Of a stretch of DNA of 64,000 bases, positions 29,074 through 37,829 are shown piece after piece. Below the pieces are notes generated by a model. That model did no database searches and was not told where the DNA came from. It worked only from the letters and a program-made list of their open reading frames with translations. This stretch comes from an uncultured Alphaproteobacteria bacterium (lineage in GTDB: Bacteria > Pseudomonadota > Alphaproteobacteria > Rhodospirillales > Rhodospirillaceae), in contig LT599022.1 of assembly GCA_900079695.1 (NCBI GenBank), positions 2,131,245 to 2,195,244 on the forward strand, in the 5' to 3' direction. The position numbers were made by a program, and so were the translations under genes. The first letter of the stretch is position 1. Every line of letters starts with the position of its first letter.

Positions 29074-30564
29074 ATGGATGCGATCTTCCACAACCTCGGT
29101 CTCGGTTTCGAGGTGGCGTTGCAGCCGATCAACCTGATGTGGCTGGTGATCGGCGGCCTGCTCGGCACCGTCATCGGCATGTTGCCCGGCCTCGGCCCGG
29201 CCACCGGCGTCGCGGTGCTGATCCCGCTGACCTACGGCATGAGCCCCGCCACCGCGCTGATCACCATGGCGGCGGTCTACTACGGCGCGATGTTCGGCGG
29301 TTCGCGCGCCTCGATCATGATCAACACCCCCGGCGACGCCTCGGCGATCGTGTCGTGCTTCGACGGCTATCCGATGGCGAAATCCGGCCGGGCGGGCAGC
29401 GCGCTCGCCACCTCGGCGATCGCCTCGTTCGTCGGCGGCGTCGTCGGCATGGTCTTCCTGATCTTCTTCACCGCGCCGGTCGCGGAGCTTGCGCTGAAGT
29501 TCGGCCCGGCGGAAAAGTTCTCGCTGATGCTGTTCGCCCTCACCGCCACCATCACGCTCTCCGAGGGCAGCGTGCTCAAGGGCTTCATCGCCATGGGCAT
29601 CGGCTTCATGCTCGCCACCATCGGCATCGACGGGCAGTCCGGCGCGATCCGCTTCACCATGGGGATCGACGCGCTGCAGGACGGCATCGACTTCCTCGTG
29701 ATCATGATCGGCTTCTACGCCATCGCCGAGGTATTCAAGAACTTCTCTTCCCTCGACGTCCGCTACGACATCGATGCCAAGTCGATCGGGCGGGTGTGGA
29801 TGTCGGCGGAGGACATCCGGCGATCGTGGAAACCGATCCTGCGCGGCGGGCCGCTAGGGTTCGTCACCGGCGTGCTGCCGGGTGCGGGCGGCACCATCGC
29901 CACCTTCCTCTCCTATGCCATCGAAAAATCCCTGAGCAAGAAGCCGCAGGAGTTCGGCAAGGGTGCGGTCGAGGGCCTCGCGGGGCCGGAATCCGCCAAC
30001 AACGCCTGCTCGTGCGGGGCGCTGGTGCCCCTCCTCACTCTCGGCATCCCGGGATCGGGCACCGCCGCGGTGATGCTCGGCGCGCTGATGATGCTGGGCG
30101 TCCGCCCCGGTCCGGTGCTGTTCGAGCAGCACCCGGAAATCGCCTGGGGTGTGATCGCCTCGATGCTCGCGGGCAACCTCGTGCTGCTGTTCATCAACCT
30201 GCCGCTCGCGGTGCCGCTGGTGCAGCTGCTGAAGACGCCGCAGCGGATCATGCTGCCGCTGATCGTCGGCATGGCCTACATGGGCACCTATTTCCTCAAC
30301 TATTCCAGCTTCGACTTCGTGCTGGTGTCGGTGAGCGCCCTGGCCGGCTACATGCTCTCGCGGCTCTCGATTCCGATCCCGCCGCTGGTGCTGGCGCTGA
30401 TTCTCGGCGGCATGACCGAGCAGGCGTTCCGCAACTCGCTCACCATCGCCAACGGATCCCCGGCGATCTTCTTCACCCAGCCGATCTCGCTCGGCTTCCT
30501 GGTGCTCGCGGCGGTATCGCTGGTCTACGCGCTCCGCCGTCACCGCAGCTTGATGAAGGTGTGA
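29074..30564 (+). CDS. tctA: TTT-family large permease subunit TctA
   Basis: A 496-residue permease with about eleven to twelve membrane helices. TctA markers: GMLPGLGPATGVAVLIPLTYGM near the N-terminus, YGGSRASIMINTPGD (read as YYGAMFGGSRASIMINTPGD), and PLLTLGIPGSGTAAVMLGALMMLGVRPGP. It starts 16 bases after tctB and ends four bases before ggt. Confidence 0.95.
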   Translation: MDAIFHNLGLGFEVALQPINLMWLVIGGLLGTVIGMLPGLGPATGVAVLIPLTYGMSPATALITMAAVYYGAMFGGSRASIMINTPGDASAIVSCFDGYPMAKSGRAGSALATSAIASFVGGVVGMVFLIFFTAPVAELALKFGPAEKFSLMLFALTATITLSEGSVLKGFIAMGIGFMLATIGIDGQSGAIRFTMGIDALQDGIDFLVIMIGFYAIAEVFKNFSSLDVRYDIDAKSIGRVWMSAEDIRRSWKPILRGGPLGFVTGVLPGAGGTIATFLSYAIEKSLSKKPQEFGKGAVEGLAGPESANNACSCGALVPLLTLGIPGSGTAAVMLGALMMLGVRPGPVLFEQHPEIAWGVIASMLAGNLVLLFINLPLAVPLVQLLKTPQRIMLPLIVGMAYMGTYFLNYSSFDFVLVSVSALAGYMLSRLSIPIPPLVLALILGGMTEQAFRNSLTIANGSPAIFFTQPISLGFLVLAAVSLVYALRRHRSLMKV

Positions 30565-30568
30565 CCCC

Positions 30569-32326
30569 ATGACCCGTCTCCGCCCCCTTCTCGCCCTCGC
30601 CCTCGCGCTTCTTCCGGCCTCCGCGTTCGCCGCCTCCCAACCCGCGGTGGAGGCCGCGAACGGCATGGTGGTGAGTTCCCAACGGCTCGCCTCCGAAGCG
30701 GGGGTGGCGGTGTTGAAGGCGGGCGGCAACGCGGTGGACGCGGCGGTGGCGGTGGGCTACGCGCTCGCGGTGGTCAACCCCTGCTGCGGCAACATCGGCG
30801 GCGGCGGCTTCATGACCATCCACCTCGCCTCGGGCAAGGACACCTTCCTCAACTTCCGCGAGACCGCGCCGGGCAAGGCCACCGAGACGATGTACCTCGA
30901 CGCCGACGGCAATCCGGTGAAGGGCCTGTCGATCGACGGCTACCTCGCCGCCGGGGTGCCGGGCACGGTGATGGGGCTCGACTATGCGCTCGACCACTAC
31001 GGCACGCAGCCGCGCGCGGCGGTGATGGCGGAGGCGATCCGGCTCGCGCGCGAAGGCTTCGTTCTCGGCCGGGCGGACACCGACATCCTCGACGCCAAGG
31101 CCGATCATCTCGCCAGGGATCCGGAGGCCGGGCGAATCTTCCTCAAGGCCGACGGCTCCCGCTACCGCCCCGGCGACCGCCTGACGCAGCCCGACCTCGC
31201 CGCGACCCTGGACCTGATCGCCAAGGACGGCCCGAAGGCGTTCTACCACGGCCCGATCGCCGCGAAGGTGGCGGCCGCGAGCGCCGCCAACGGCGGGCTG
31301 CTCACCACCGCCGACTTCGCGAACTATACGGTCGCCGAGACCGCGCCGCTGACCTGCTCCTACCGCGGGCACGTCGTGGCGTCCGCGCCGCCGCCCTCCT
31401 CCGGCGGCACCACGATCTGCGAAATCCTCAACATTCTCGAAGGATACGACCTCAAGGCGCTGGGGTTCCGCTCCGCTGCCTCGGTGCATCTGATGGTCGA
31501 GGCGATGCGCCACGCCTACATGGACCGCAACACCTACCTCGGCGATCCGGCGTTCGTGAACAACCCGCTCGACCGCCTGCTCTCGAAATCCTACGCCGCC
31601 GACATCCGCAAGCGCATCGACCCGGCGAAGGCGACGCCCTCGGCCGCGGTGCAGCCCGGCACGCCGCCGCACGAAAAGCCCGAAACCACCCACTATTCGG
31701 TGGTCGACGCCGACGGCAACGCGGTCTCGGTCACCTACACCATCAACGGCGCGTTCGGCGCGGGCGTGGTCGCGCCGGGCACCGGCTTCCTTCTCAACAA
31801 CGAGATGGACGACTTCACCGTCAAGCCCGGGGTGAAGAACCTCTACGGCCTGGTGCAGGGCAAGGCCAACAGCATCGCGCCGGGCAAGCGGCCGCTGTCG
31901 TCGATGTCGCCGACGCTGGTCACCAAGGACGGAAAAACCCTGCTGGTGCTCGGCAGCCCGGGCGGCTCGCGGATCATCACCATCACCCTCGAAACCATCC
32001 TCAACGTCGTCGATTACGGCATGGCGCCGCAGGAGGCGGTGGACGCGCCGCGCATCCACCACCAGTGGCTGCCCGATACCGTTTACACCGAACCCTTCGG
32101 CCTCTCGCCCGATACCGTGCGGATTCTCGAAGCGATGGGCCACACCGTCACGGAACAGAAGCCCTGGGGCGCGGCGGAGCTGATCCAGGTGGGCGGCGTC
32201 GGCGAGGGGCAGAAGGACGCGGCCTCGTCGGGCAGCGATCAGGCGCACTCGGGCAAGGTGCGCGAGGGGTTCCTCTACGGCGCCAACGACGCCCGGCGGC
32301 CGGCGGGCGCGGCGGTGGGATACTGA
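30569..32326 (+). CDS. ggt: gamma-glutamyltransferase / glutathione hydrolase
   Basis: Exported N-terminal nucleophile enzyme that hydrolyses or transfers gamma-glutamyl groups, for example from glutathione. The 585-residue precursor has a signal peptide (1-21, ending ASAFA). Self-cleavage is expected before Thr373 (KPETTHYSVVDADGNAVSVTY), freeing the small subunit. Glycine-rich GNIGGGGFM and the lid-side LSSMSPTLV loop (PLSSMSPTLVTKDG) are present. It begins four bases after tctA, an unusual linkage that points to import of a GGT product. Confidence 0.94.
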   Translation: MTRLRPLLALALALLPASAFAASQPAVEAANGMVVSSQRLASEAGVAVLKAGGNAVDAAVAVGYALAVVNPCCGNIGGGGFMTIHLASGKDTFLNFRETAPGKATETMYLDADGNPVKGLSIDGYLAAGVPGTVMGLDYALDHYGTQPRAAVMAEAIRLAREGFVLGRADTDILDAKADHLARDPEAGRIFLKADGSRYRPGDRLTQPDLAATLDLIAKDGPKAFYHGPIAAKVAAASAANGGLLTTADFANYTVAETAPLTCSYRGHVVASAPPPSSGGTTICEILNILEGYDLKALGFRSAASVHLMVEAMRHAYMDRNTYLGDPAFVNNPLDRLLSKSYAADIRKRIDPAKATPSAAVQPGTPPHEKPETTHYSVVDADGNAVSVTYTINGAFGAGVVAPGTGFLLNNEMDDFTVKPGVKNLYGLVQGKANSIAPGKRPLSSMSPTLVTKDGKTLLVLGSPGGSRIITITLETILNVVDYGMAPQEAVDAPRIHHQWLPDTVYTEPFGLSPDTVRILEAMGHTVTEQKPWGAAELIQVGGVGEGQKDAASSGSDQAHSGKVREGFLYGANDARRPAGAAVGY

Positions 32327-32444
32327 CCGGCAACGCCGCCGTGCCGACTGAATTAGGAAATCGTGAAATCGGCTCTTCCCCGACGGCAAGGCCTTCGGCA
32401 TCATCGCCCCCCAAGGAGATGCGGCGGCGCGCCGGAGGAGAGCG

Positions 32445-32807
32445 ATGGAAGAAACGGCCAGGGATGACGACTCCGTTCTTGCGGTGACGCTCGACGTCTA
32501 CGCGGAGGTGATCGCACTGGCCATGCGCGCGGCGTGCGGCGCCGCCGCCGCGAACGCCAACCTCGCCCATGTCGCCGACCGGGCGCGGCGCGAGGCCGCC
32601 GCGCTCGACCGTCACGGAATCGGCAATTTCCTCTGGCTTCTGGCGAAGCGCATCCATGCCGGGTGCCGTGGCTGCACCCCGGCCACGTGCCGGGACTGCG
32701 CGATCGCCGCGGACGACCGCGCGCCGCGCGACTACGGCCGCTGCTGCGGCGTGTCACGCAAAGCGCTCGTCGACCGTCTCACCTGCGTTCGCGACGCCGA
32801 ACCTTAG
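32445..32807 (+). CDS. small cysteine-rich hypothetical protein
   Basis: A 120-residue protein with a clear GGAGGAG site. Its C-terminal part has CRGCTPATCRDC (CxxC-x4-CxxC) and a later RCCG, a set able to bind zinc or an iron-sulphur cluster. The N-terminal two thirds are helical and Ala-rich. No family is recognised. It is convergent with the PocR chemoreceptor gene, eight bases away. Confidence 0.65.
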   Translation: MEETARDDDSVLAVTLDVYAEVIALAMRAACGAAAANANLAHVADRARREAAALDRHGIGNFLWLLAKRIHAGCRGCTPATCRDCAIAADDRAPRDYGRCCGVSRKALVDRLTCVRDAEP

Positions 32808-32815
32808 GCCTCGCC

Positions 32816-33826
32816 TCAGGCGCTCACATGGCGGGAGATCGCGTCCGACCGCGCCGCGATCTTGTCGCAGGCTTCCACCAGCTCGCCGAGGAACTCCGTC
32901 TCCTGCCGGGTGGCGTCGAGCGACACCGACACCGCGCCGCTGATCGCGTCGATGTTGGCGCGGATGCTGTCGGCGAACTGGTTGATCTCGTCCACGGTCC
33001 GTACCGATTGCGCCGAGAGGGTGCGAACCTCCTGCGCCACCACCGAAAAGCCCTGGCCGAACTCGCCCGCGCGTGCCGCCTCGATCGACGCGTTGAGGCC
33101 GAGCAGGCGCGTCTGATTGGCGATCGTGCGAATGCCCGAGGCGACCGCGCCGATGCGTTCGACGGTTCCGGAAACGTCCGACAACGCGGTGTCGAGCTTG
33201 GTCTGAGTCTCGCCGATCTTGCCCTGCTCGGTCGCGAGCTTGGAGAGAGAGTTGCGGATCTCCGCCACGTCGTCGCGGATCGACCCGGACATGTCGTCGA
33301 TCAGGGCCTTCTGCCGCCAGACTTCGCCGATCTTGGTGGCGACGACATGAAGCAGCTCCGCCGCGGCGTCGATCTTCTCGCGCGGCTGCTGCGGCACCTT
33401 CTGCACCGCCGCCCAATAGGCGTCGGGGTCGACCCCGAGCTCGGCGGCGATCCGCCGGAACTTCGCCTCGTCGGGCGGCTCGGGCAGCACCTGCCCGGCG
33501 AGCACCGCACCGATCTGCTGATTTTCCACCACGATCGGCGCCGCCATGTCGACGAGACCGGCGTGACACTCGTAGACGCACGGTTTGCCGCTGTCGCGCG
33601 AGGCCTTGCCGCCCTTGAGATCGCACGCATTGCAGCGCCGCGCCCCCTCGGCATTGCCGCGGTTGAGTTGCATGCAGAACTCGGTGAAGTTGCTGCCCTC
33701 GCTCACCGGCCCTTCGTTGTCGACGGTGAGAACCGCGAGTCCGGTCGCCCGCGAAAACGCATCCTGAAACTTCTGCCAGAACTCCTTGTCCATAATTTCC
33801 GACAGTTTTATAGAGGATACGACCAT
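32816..33826 (-). CDS. cytosolic PocR-domain methyl-accepting chemotaxis protein
   Basis: A 336-residue soluble receptor. Residues about 8-160 form a PocR sensory domain with five cysteines (51, 65, 68, 83, 87), as in PocR proteins that bind small ligands or metals. Then comes a short MCP signalling domain, with the hairpin tip RLLGLNASIEAARAGEFGQGF. There are no membrane segments. GGGGAGG lies 7 bases before ATG 33826; an upstream start at 33853 is less likely. No che genes are adjacent, so it would have to use a distant array. Confidence 0.87.
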   Translation of the reverse strand: MVVSSIKLSEIMDKEFWQKFQDAFSRATGLAVLTVDNEGPVSEGSNFTEFCMQLNRGNAEGARRCNACDLKGGKASRDSGKPCVYECHAGLVDMAAPIVVENQQIGAVLAGQVLPEPPDEAKFRRIAAELGVDPDAYWAAVQKVPQQPREKIDAAAELLHVVATKIGEVWRQKALIDDMSGSIRDDVAEIRNSLSKLATEQGKIGETQTKLDTALSDVSGTVERIGAVASGIRTIANQTRLLGLNASIEAARAGEFGQGFSVVAQEVRTLSAQSVRTVDEINQFADSIRANIDAISGAVSVSLDATRQETEFLGELVEACDKIAARSDAISRHVSA

Positions 33827-34419
33827 AGTTATACCTCCCCTGTTATCGGACATTATTAGTATTGATTATCGATCCTATGGAGATTCCTCGCCCTCATCAA
33901 GCCGCCGGAGATGCGCAAACGGCGCAGACGTCTTGAGGCGGGCAAAAACGGCGGCGATGGCCGGGGTGCCGCCATGCAGAGCGCGACTCCGCCCGACGCG
34001 CCCCGAGTCCCGCGTCCGGTCGCCGCGCTCCGGCCCGAGCGGCGAGAACCGGCGCGGTCGCCATCGGATCGGCACCGGCGTCCGGCCGAAGCGGCATTGC
34101 GCGTGCGGGATCCGGCGGACGCCCGTTAAGCCTCTCGCAAGTCCATAGAAACCGTAAGGTTTCCCGACCGTTTTCGGGGTGGGGGCAAGGCACGAGTCAC
34201 GGCCTACCCGTTGGGGCGGTAATTGTTCCAAATCACTTGCGAACCCCTCGCACATAAAGATTTCCTCCGGTACGATGTCGGGGTTGCGGAACCACCCCTC
34301 GGAGGGGTATTTTTCCGTTGCCCCGCGAAGGGGGGTTCGGGGGGATCGCCTTCCTCCCCTGCCGCCGCAGCGTCCCGGGGGGTCGGGAGCGCGCGGTCGT
34401 TCAGCAGTAGGGAATGAGC
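33827..34419. other. 593-bp non-coding region, PocR-MCP to fused oxidoreductase
   Basis: No convincing gene. Open frames on both strands overlap each other and lack ribosome sites. A TTGAT-rich AT stretch (about 33850-33890) probably holds the PocR-MCP promoter. A small hairpin (ACCCCT-CGG-AGGGGT, 34294-34308) is followed by ATTTTT and may act as a weak terminator or leader structure for the plus-strand gene downstream. Confidence 0.5.
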
Positions 34420-36774
34420 ATGTACCAGATCAAACGGTGCGAGCGGTTTTCCGACGTGACCTTCCTCTGGGAGGTTCTCGCCCCCGATATCGCGCGCTCG
34501 GCGCAGCCGGGTCAGTTCGTGATGTTGCGTCTGTACGAGGGGGGCGAGCGCATTCCCCTCACCGTCGCCGATTTCGACCGCGACGCGGGCACCATCACCA
34601 TGGTGATCCAGGCCCTCGGCAAGACCACCCGCGAGATGCGCGACCGCTATCGCGAGGGCGACAGCTTCCTCGATTTCGTCGGTCCGCTCGGCCTGCCCGC
34701 CCACCTCGACAAGGTCGGCCATATGGCGTTCGTCGGCGGCGGCCTCGGCGTCGCACCGATCTACCCGCAGCTGCGCGTCGCCAAGGAGAACGGCAACCGC
34801 ACCACCGGGATCATGGGCTTCCGCAACAAGGACCTGATCTTCTGGGAAGATCGCTTCAAGTCCCAGTGCGACGACCTGCTGATCTGCACCGACGACGGCT
34901 CCTACGGCCGCCCCGGCTTCGTCACCGACGCCCTCAGGCACGTGATCGAGACCGACCGGCCCGACATGGTGGTGGCGATCGGCCCGCTGCCGATGATGAA
35001 CGCCTGCGTCGAGGTCACCCGCTCCTACGGCATCAAGACCATGGTGTCCCTGAACACCATCATGGTCGACGGCACCGGCATGTGCGGCTCCTGCCGCGTC
35101 ACGGTGGACGGCAAGGTGAAGTTCGCCTGCGTCGACGGGCCGGATTTCGACGGCCACGCCGTCGACTTCAAGGAACTGCTGCTGCGCCAGAAGCGCTTCA
35201 AGAGCGAGGAAGGCAAGGCGAACGAGCAGTTCGACCACGTCTGCAACCTCGACAAGGTGCTGATTCAGGAAGGCAAGCGCACCTACAAGAAGATGGCCGA
35301 GGTGGCGCCCCATCAGGTGCCGATGCCCGAACGCGACCCGCTCGAACGCGCCGCCAACTTCGAGGAGGTCAACCTCGGCTACACCGCCGACGACGCCTAT
35401 CGCGAGGCCGAGCGCTGCCTGCAGTGCCGCAATCCCAACTGCGTTTCCGGCTGCCCGGTCGGGGTGGACATCCAGGGCTTCGTCCGCAGCCTGCTGGTGC
35501 ACGACCTCGAAGGCGCGCTCAAGGTGATCTACGAGTCGAGCATCTTCCCCTCGATCTGCGGCCGCGTCTGCCCGCAGGAAAGCCAGTGCGAGGCGCAGTG
35601 CCTGCTGGCGAAGCGCATGGAGCCGGTGGCGATCGGCCGCCTCGAACGCTTCGTCGGCGACCACGCCCGCCCGCCGAAGGCGGTGCCGCTCAAGTTCGCG
35701 AAGCCGCTCGGCAAGGTGGCGGTGGTGGGCTCCGGCCCCGGCGGCCTCGCCGCGGCGGCCGATCTCGTGCGCTTCGGCGCGGAGGTGACCGTCTACGAGG
35801 CGCTGCACGTGCTCGGCGGCGTGCTGCAATACGGCATTCCGCCGTTCCGCCTGCCGCGCAACATCATCGAGCGCGAAATCCAGCGGCTCAAGGACTTCGG
35901 CGTCACCTTCCTCACCAACAAGGTGATCGGCAAGACCTTCACCGTGCCGCAGTTGCTTGAGGAAAAGGGCTTCGACGCGGTGTTCATCGCCGCGGGCGCG
36001 GGCGCGCCGTCGTTCCTCGGGATTCCGGGCGAGTTCGCGGGCCGCGTCTATTCGGCCAACGAGTTCCTCACCCGCGTCAACCTGATGGCCGGCAACACCT
36101 TCCCGATCGTCGACACGCCGGTGAGCATCGGCGAGAGCGTGGTGGTGATCGGCGCGGGCAACACCGCCATGGATTGCCTGCGCGTCGCCAAACGCCTCGG
36201 CGCGCCGAAGGTGCGCTGCGTCTACCGCCGCTCGGAAGACGAAGCCCCGGCGCGCAAGGAGGAACTCCGCCACGCGAAGGAAGAGGGCATCGAGTTCTAC
36301 TTCCTCCACGGCCCGGTGGAGATCAACACCGATGCCGACGGCAACGTCGTCGGCATGCGGGTGGAGCGGATGGAGCTGGGCGAACCCGACGACAAGGGCC
36401 GCCGCAAGCCGATCCCGACCGGCGAATTCGTCGACCTCGACTGCGATACGGTGATCTACGCGCTCGGCACCAACGCCAACCCGGTGGTGGCGAGCACGGC
36501 TCCGGCGCTGGTGCGCAACAAGTGGGGCTACATCGTCGCCGACGACCGCAGCCAGGCGACGACGATGCCGGGCGTGTTCGCGGGTGGCGACATCGTCACC
36601 GGCGGCGCCACGGTGATCCTCGCGATGGGGGCGGGCCGCCGCGCCGCGCGGGCGATCGGCGCCTATCTTCAGGACCGGGCGAAGGCCTGGCCGCCCGCGC
36701 CGGAGACGATCGAAGCGTTCGTCCCGCCCGCGCCGCTGCCGCAGCCTGCGGATCCGGAACCGGCAAGCGCTTGA
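34420..36774 (+). CDS. fused NfnA/NfnB-like flavoprotein (FNR domain plus glutamate-synthase-small-subunit-like)
   Basis: A 784-residue fusion. Residues 1-280 match the dihydroorotate dehydrogenase B electron-transfer/NfnA type: FAD/NAD-binding FNR fold and a CGSCRVTVDGKVKFACVDGP cysteine cluster ([2Fe-2S]). Residues about 300-780 match GltD/NfnB: CLQCRNPNCVSGCPVGVDI and CGRVCPQESQCEAQC ([4Fe-4S] ligands), then FAD motif VVGSGPGGLAAAADLV and NADP motif VIGAGNTAMDCLRVAKRLGA. The start at 34420 has AGGG 7 bases upstream; ATG 34414 is too close. It probably moves electrons between NAD(P)H and ferredoxin or glutamate-synthase-like partners; a separate glutamate synthase large subunit is not adjacent. 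Confidence 0.88.
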   Translation: MYQIKRCERFSDVTFLWEVLAPDIARSAQPGQFVMLRLYEGGERIPLTVADFDRDAGTITMVIQALGKTTREMRDRYREGDSFLDFVGPLGLPAHLDKVGHMAFVGGGLGVAPIYPQLRVAKENGNRTTGIMGFRNKDLIFWEDRFKSQCDDLLICTDDGSYGRPGFVTDALRHVIETDRPDMVVAIGPLPMMNACVEVTRSYGIKTMVSLNTIMVDGTGMCGSCRVTVDGKVKFACVDGPDFDGHAVDFKELLLRQKRFKSEEGKANEQFDHVCNLDKVLIQEGKRTYKKMAEVAPHQVPMPERDPLERAANFEEVNLGYTADDAYREAERCLQCRNPNCVSGCPVGVDIQGFVRSLLVHDLEGALKVIYESSIFPSICGRVCPQESQCEAQCLLAKRMEPVAIGRLERFVGDHARPPKAVPLKFAKPLGKVAVVGSGPGGLAAAADLVRFGAEVTVYEALHVLGGVLQYGIPPFRLPRNIIEREIQRLKDFGVTFLTNKVIGKTFTVPQLLEEKGFDAVFIAAGAGAPSFLGIPGEFAGRVYSANEFLTRVNLMAGNTFPIVDTPVSIGESVVVIGAGNTAMDCLRVAKRLGAPKVRCVYRRSEDEAPARKEELRHAKEEGIEFYFLHGPVEINTDADGNVVGMRVERMELGEPDDKGRRKPIPTGEFVDLDCDTVIYALGTNANPVVASTAPALVRNKWGYIVADDRSQATTMPGVFAGGDIVTGGATVILAMGAGRRAARAIGAYLQDRAKAWPPAPETIEAFVPPAPLPQPADPEPASA

Positions 36775-36812
36775 CCGAAAAGAAATAACGGGAGGCACAG
36801 CGTTGCTGGAGG

Positions 36813-36842
36813 ATGGGGGGCGAGCGATCGCCCCCCATTTTT
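36813..36842 (+). terminator. strong intrinsic terminator after the fused oxidoreductase
   Basis: ATGGGGGGCGA and TCGCCCCCCAT form an 11-bp perfect stem around GCGA, followed by TTTT. It lies 38 bases past the stop. Confidence 0.9.
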
Positions 36843-36902
36843 GCTGCCGATACCGAACCTTTTCCGCCGCCGCCGGTTGATTGCGCAGCAACGGAGGCGG
36901 AC

Positions 36903-37829
36903 ATGGCGGCACCCAAGGCCCACGGCGGGCACTCCTCGAAACTCGTGATCTATGCCGCGCTGGCGGGGAACCTGTTGATCGCCGTCACCAAGTTCGTCGC
37001 CGCGGCGTGGACCGGCAGTTCGGCGATGCTGTCCGAGGGCGTGCATTCGCTGGTCGATACCGGCAATCAGGGGCTGATGCTTCTGGGCCTGCGCCGCGCC
37101 GCGCGGCCGCCCGATGCCGAACACCCGCTCGGCCACGGCCGCGAGCTCTACTTCTGGAGCTTCGTCGTCGCGCTGCTGATCTTCTCCCTCGGCGCAGGCG
37201 TCTCGGTCTACGAAGGGATCGTCCACATCCGCGCCCCCGAGCCGATCGCCGATCCGGCCGTCAATTACGTGGTGCTCGGCCTTTCGGCGGCGTTCGAGGG
37301 CACGAGTTGGGCGATCGCCTGGCGCGCGTTCGCGAAGCAGCGCGGCGACCTCGGGGTGATCGAGGCGGTGCGGCGCAGCCGCGACCCCACCGGATTCACC
37401 GTGCTGTTCGAGGATTCCGCCGCGCTGCTCGGCATCGCCATCGCGTTCGCGGGCACGTTCGCCGCCCATCGCCTCCGCATGCCGGAGCTCGACGGCGTCG
37501 CCTCGCTCGGCATCGGCTGCGTGCTCGCCGCCACCGCGGTGTTCCTGGCGCGCGAAACCAAGGGGCTGCTGATCGGGGAACCGGCGCGGGCGGCGGTTCA
37601 GGCATCGATCCGCCGCACCGCCCTGGCGGAACCCGGGGTGTGCGCCGTCGGGCGGCTGGTCACCGTGCATCTCGGCCCGCGGCAGATCGTCGCGGCGCTG
37701 GAGGTAGCGGTGGAGCCCGGTCTCTCGACCGCCGAAAGCGCGGCGGCGCTGGCGCACCTGCGCCGCCGGGTGCGCGACCGCCATCCGCAGATCTCGGAGA
37801 TCTTCCTCGACCTCGTCGCGCCTCAGTGA
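36903..37829 (+). CDS. cation diffusion facilitator (CDF) transporter
   Basis: A 308-residue inner-membrane antiporter with six helices. Helix II carries the metal-binding SEGVHSLVDTGNQ motif and helix V the VLFEDSAALLG acidic site; a HPLGHGRELYFWSF motif lies between. The cytosolic tail is short (about 70 residues). GGAGGCGGAC precedes ATG 36903. It is convergent with the LarA-like gene, overlapping by 7 bases. The HxxxD/ExxxD pattern gives no firm metal (Zn, Co or Fe are all possible). Confidence 0.9.
   Translation: MAAPKAHGGHSSKLVIYAALAGNLLIAVTKFVAAAWTGSSAMLSEGVHSLVDTGNQGLMLLGLRRAARPPDAEHPLGHGRELYFWSFVVALLIFSLGAGVSVYEGIVHIRAPEPIADPAVNYVVLGLSAAFEGTSWAIAWRAFAKQRGDLGVIEAVRRSRDPTGFTVLFEDSAALLGIAIAFAGTFAAHRLRMPELDGVASLGIGCVLAATAVFLARETKGLLIGEPARAAVQASIRRTALAEPGVCAVGRLVTVHLGPRQIVAALEVAVEPGLSTAESAAALAHLRRRVRDRHPQISEIFLDLVAPQ

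Noticed and set aside
33855-33880. FNR-like half site (TTGAT) before the PocR receptor
   Set aside because: Only one half matches; the partner ATCAA is absent.
33875-34255. Minus-strand 126-codon frame in the PocR-MCP/oxidoreductase gap
   Set aside because: Three mutually overlapping frames exist, none with ribosome sites or recognisable sequence.
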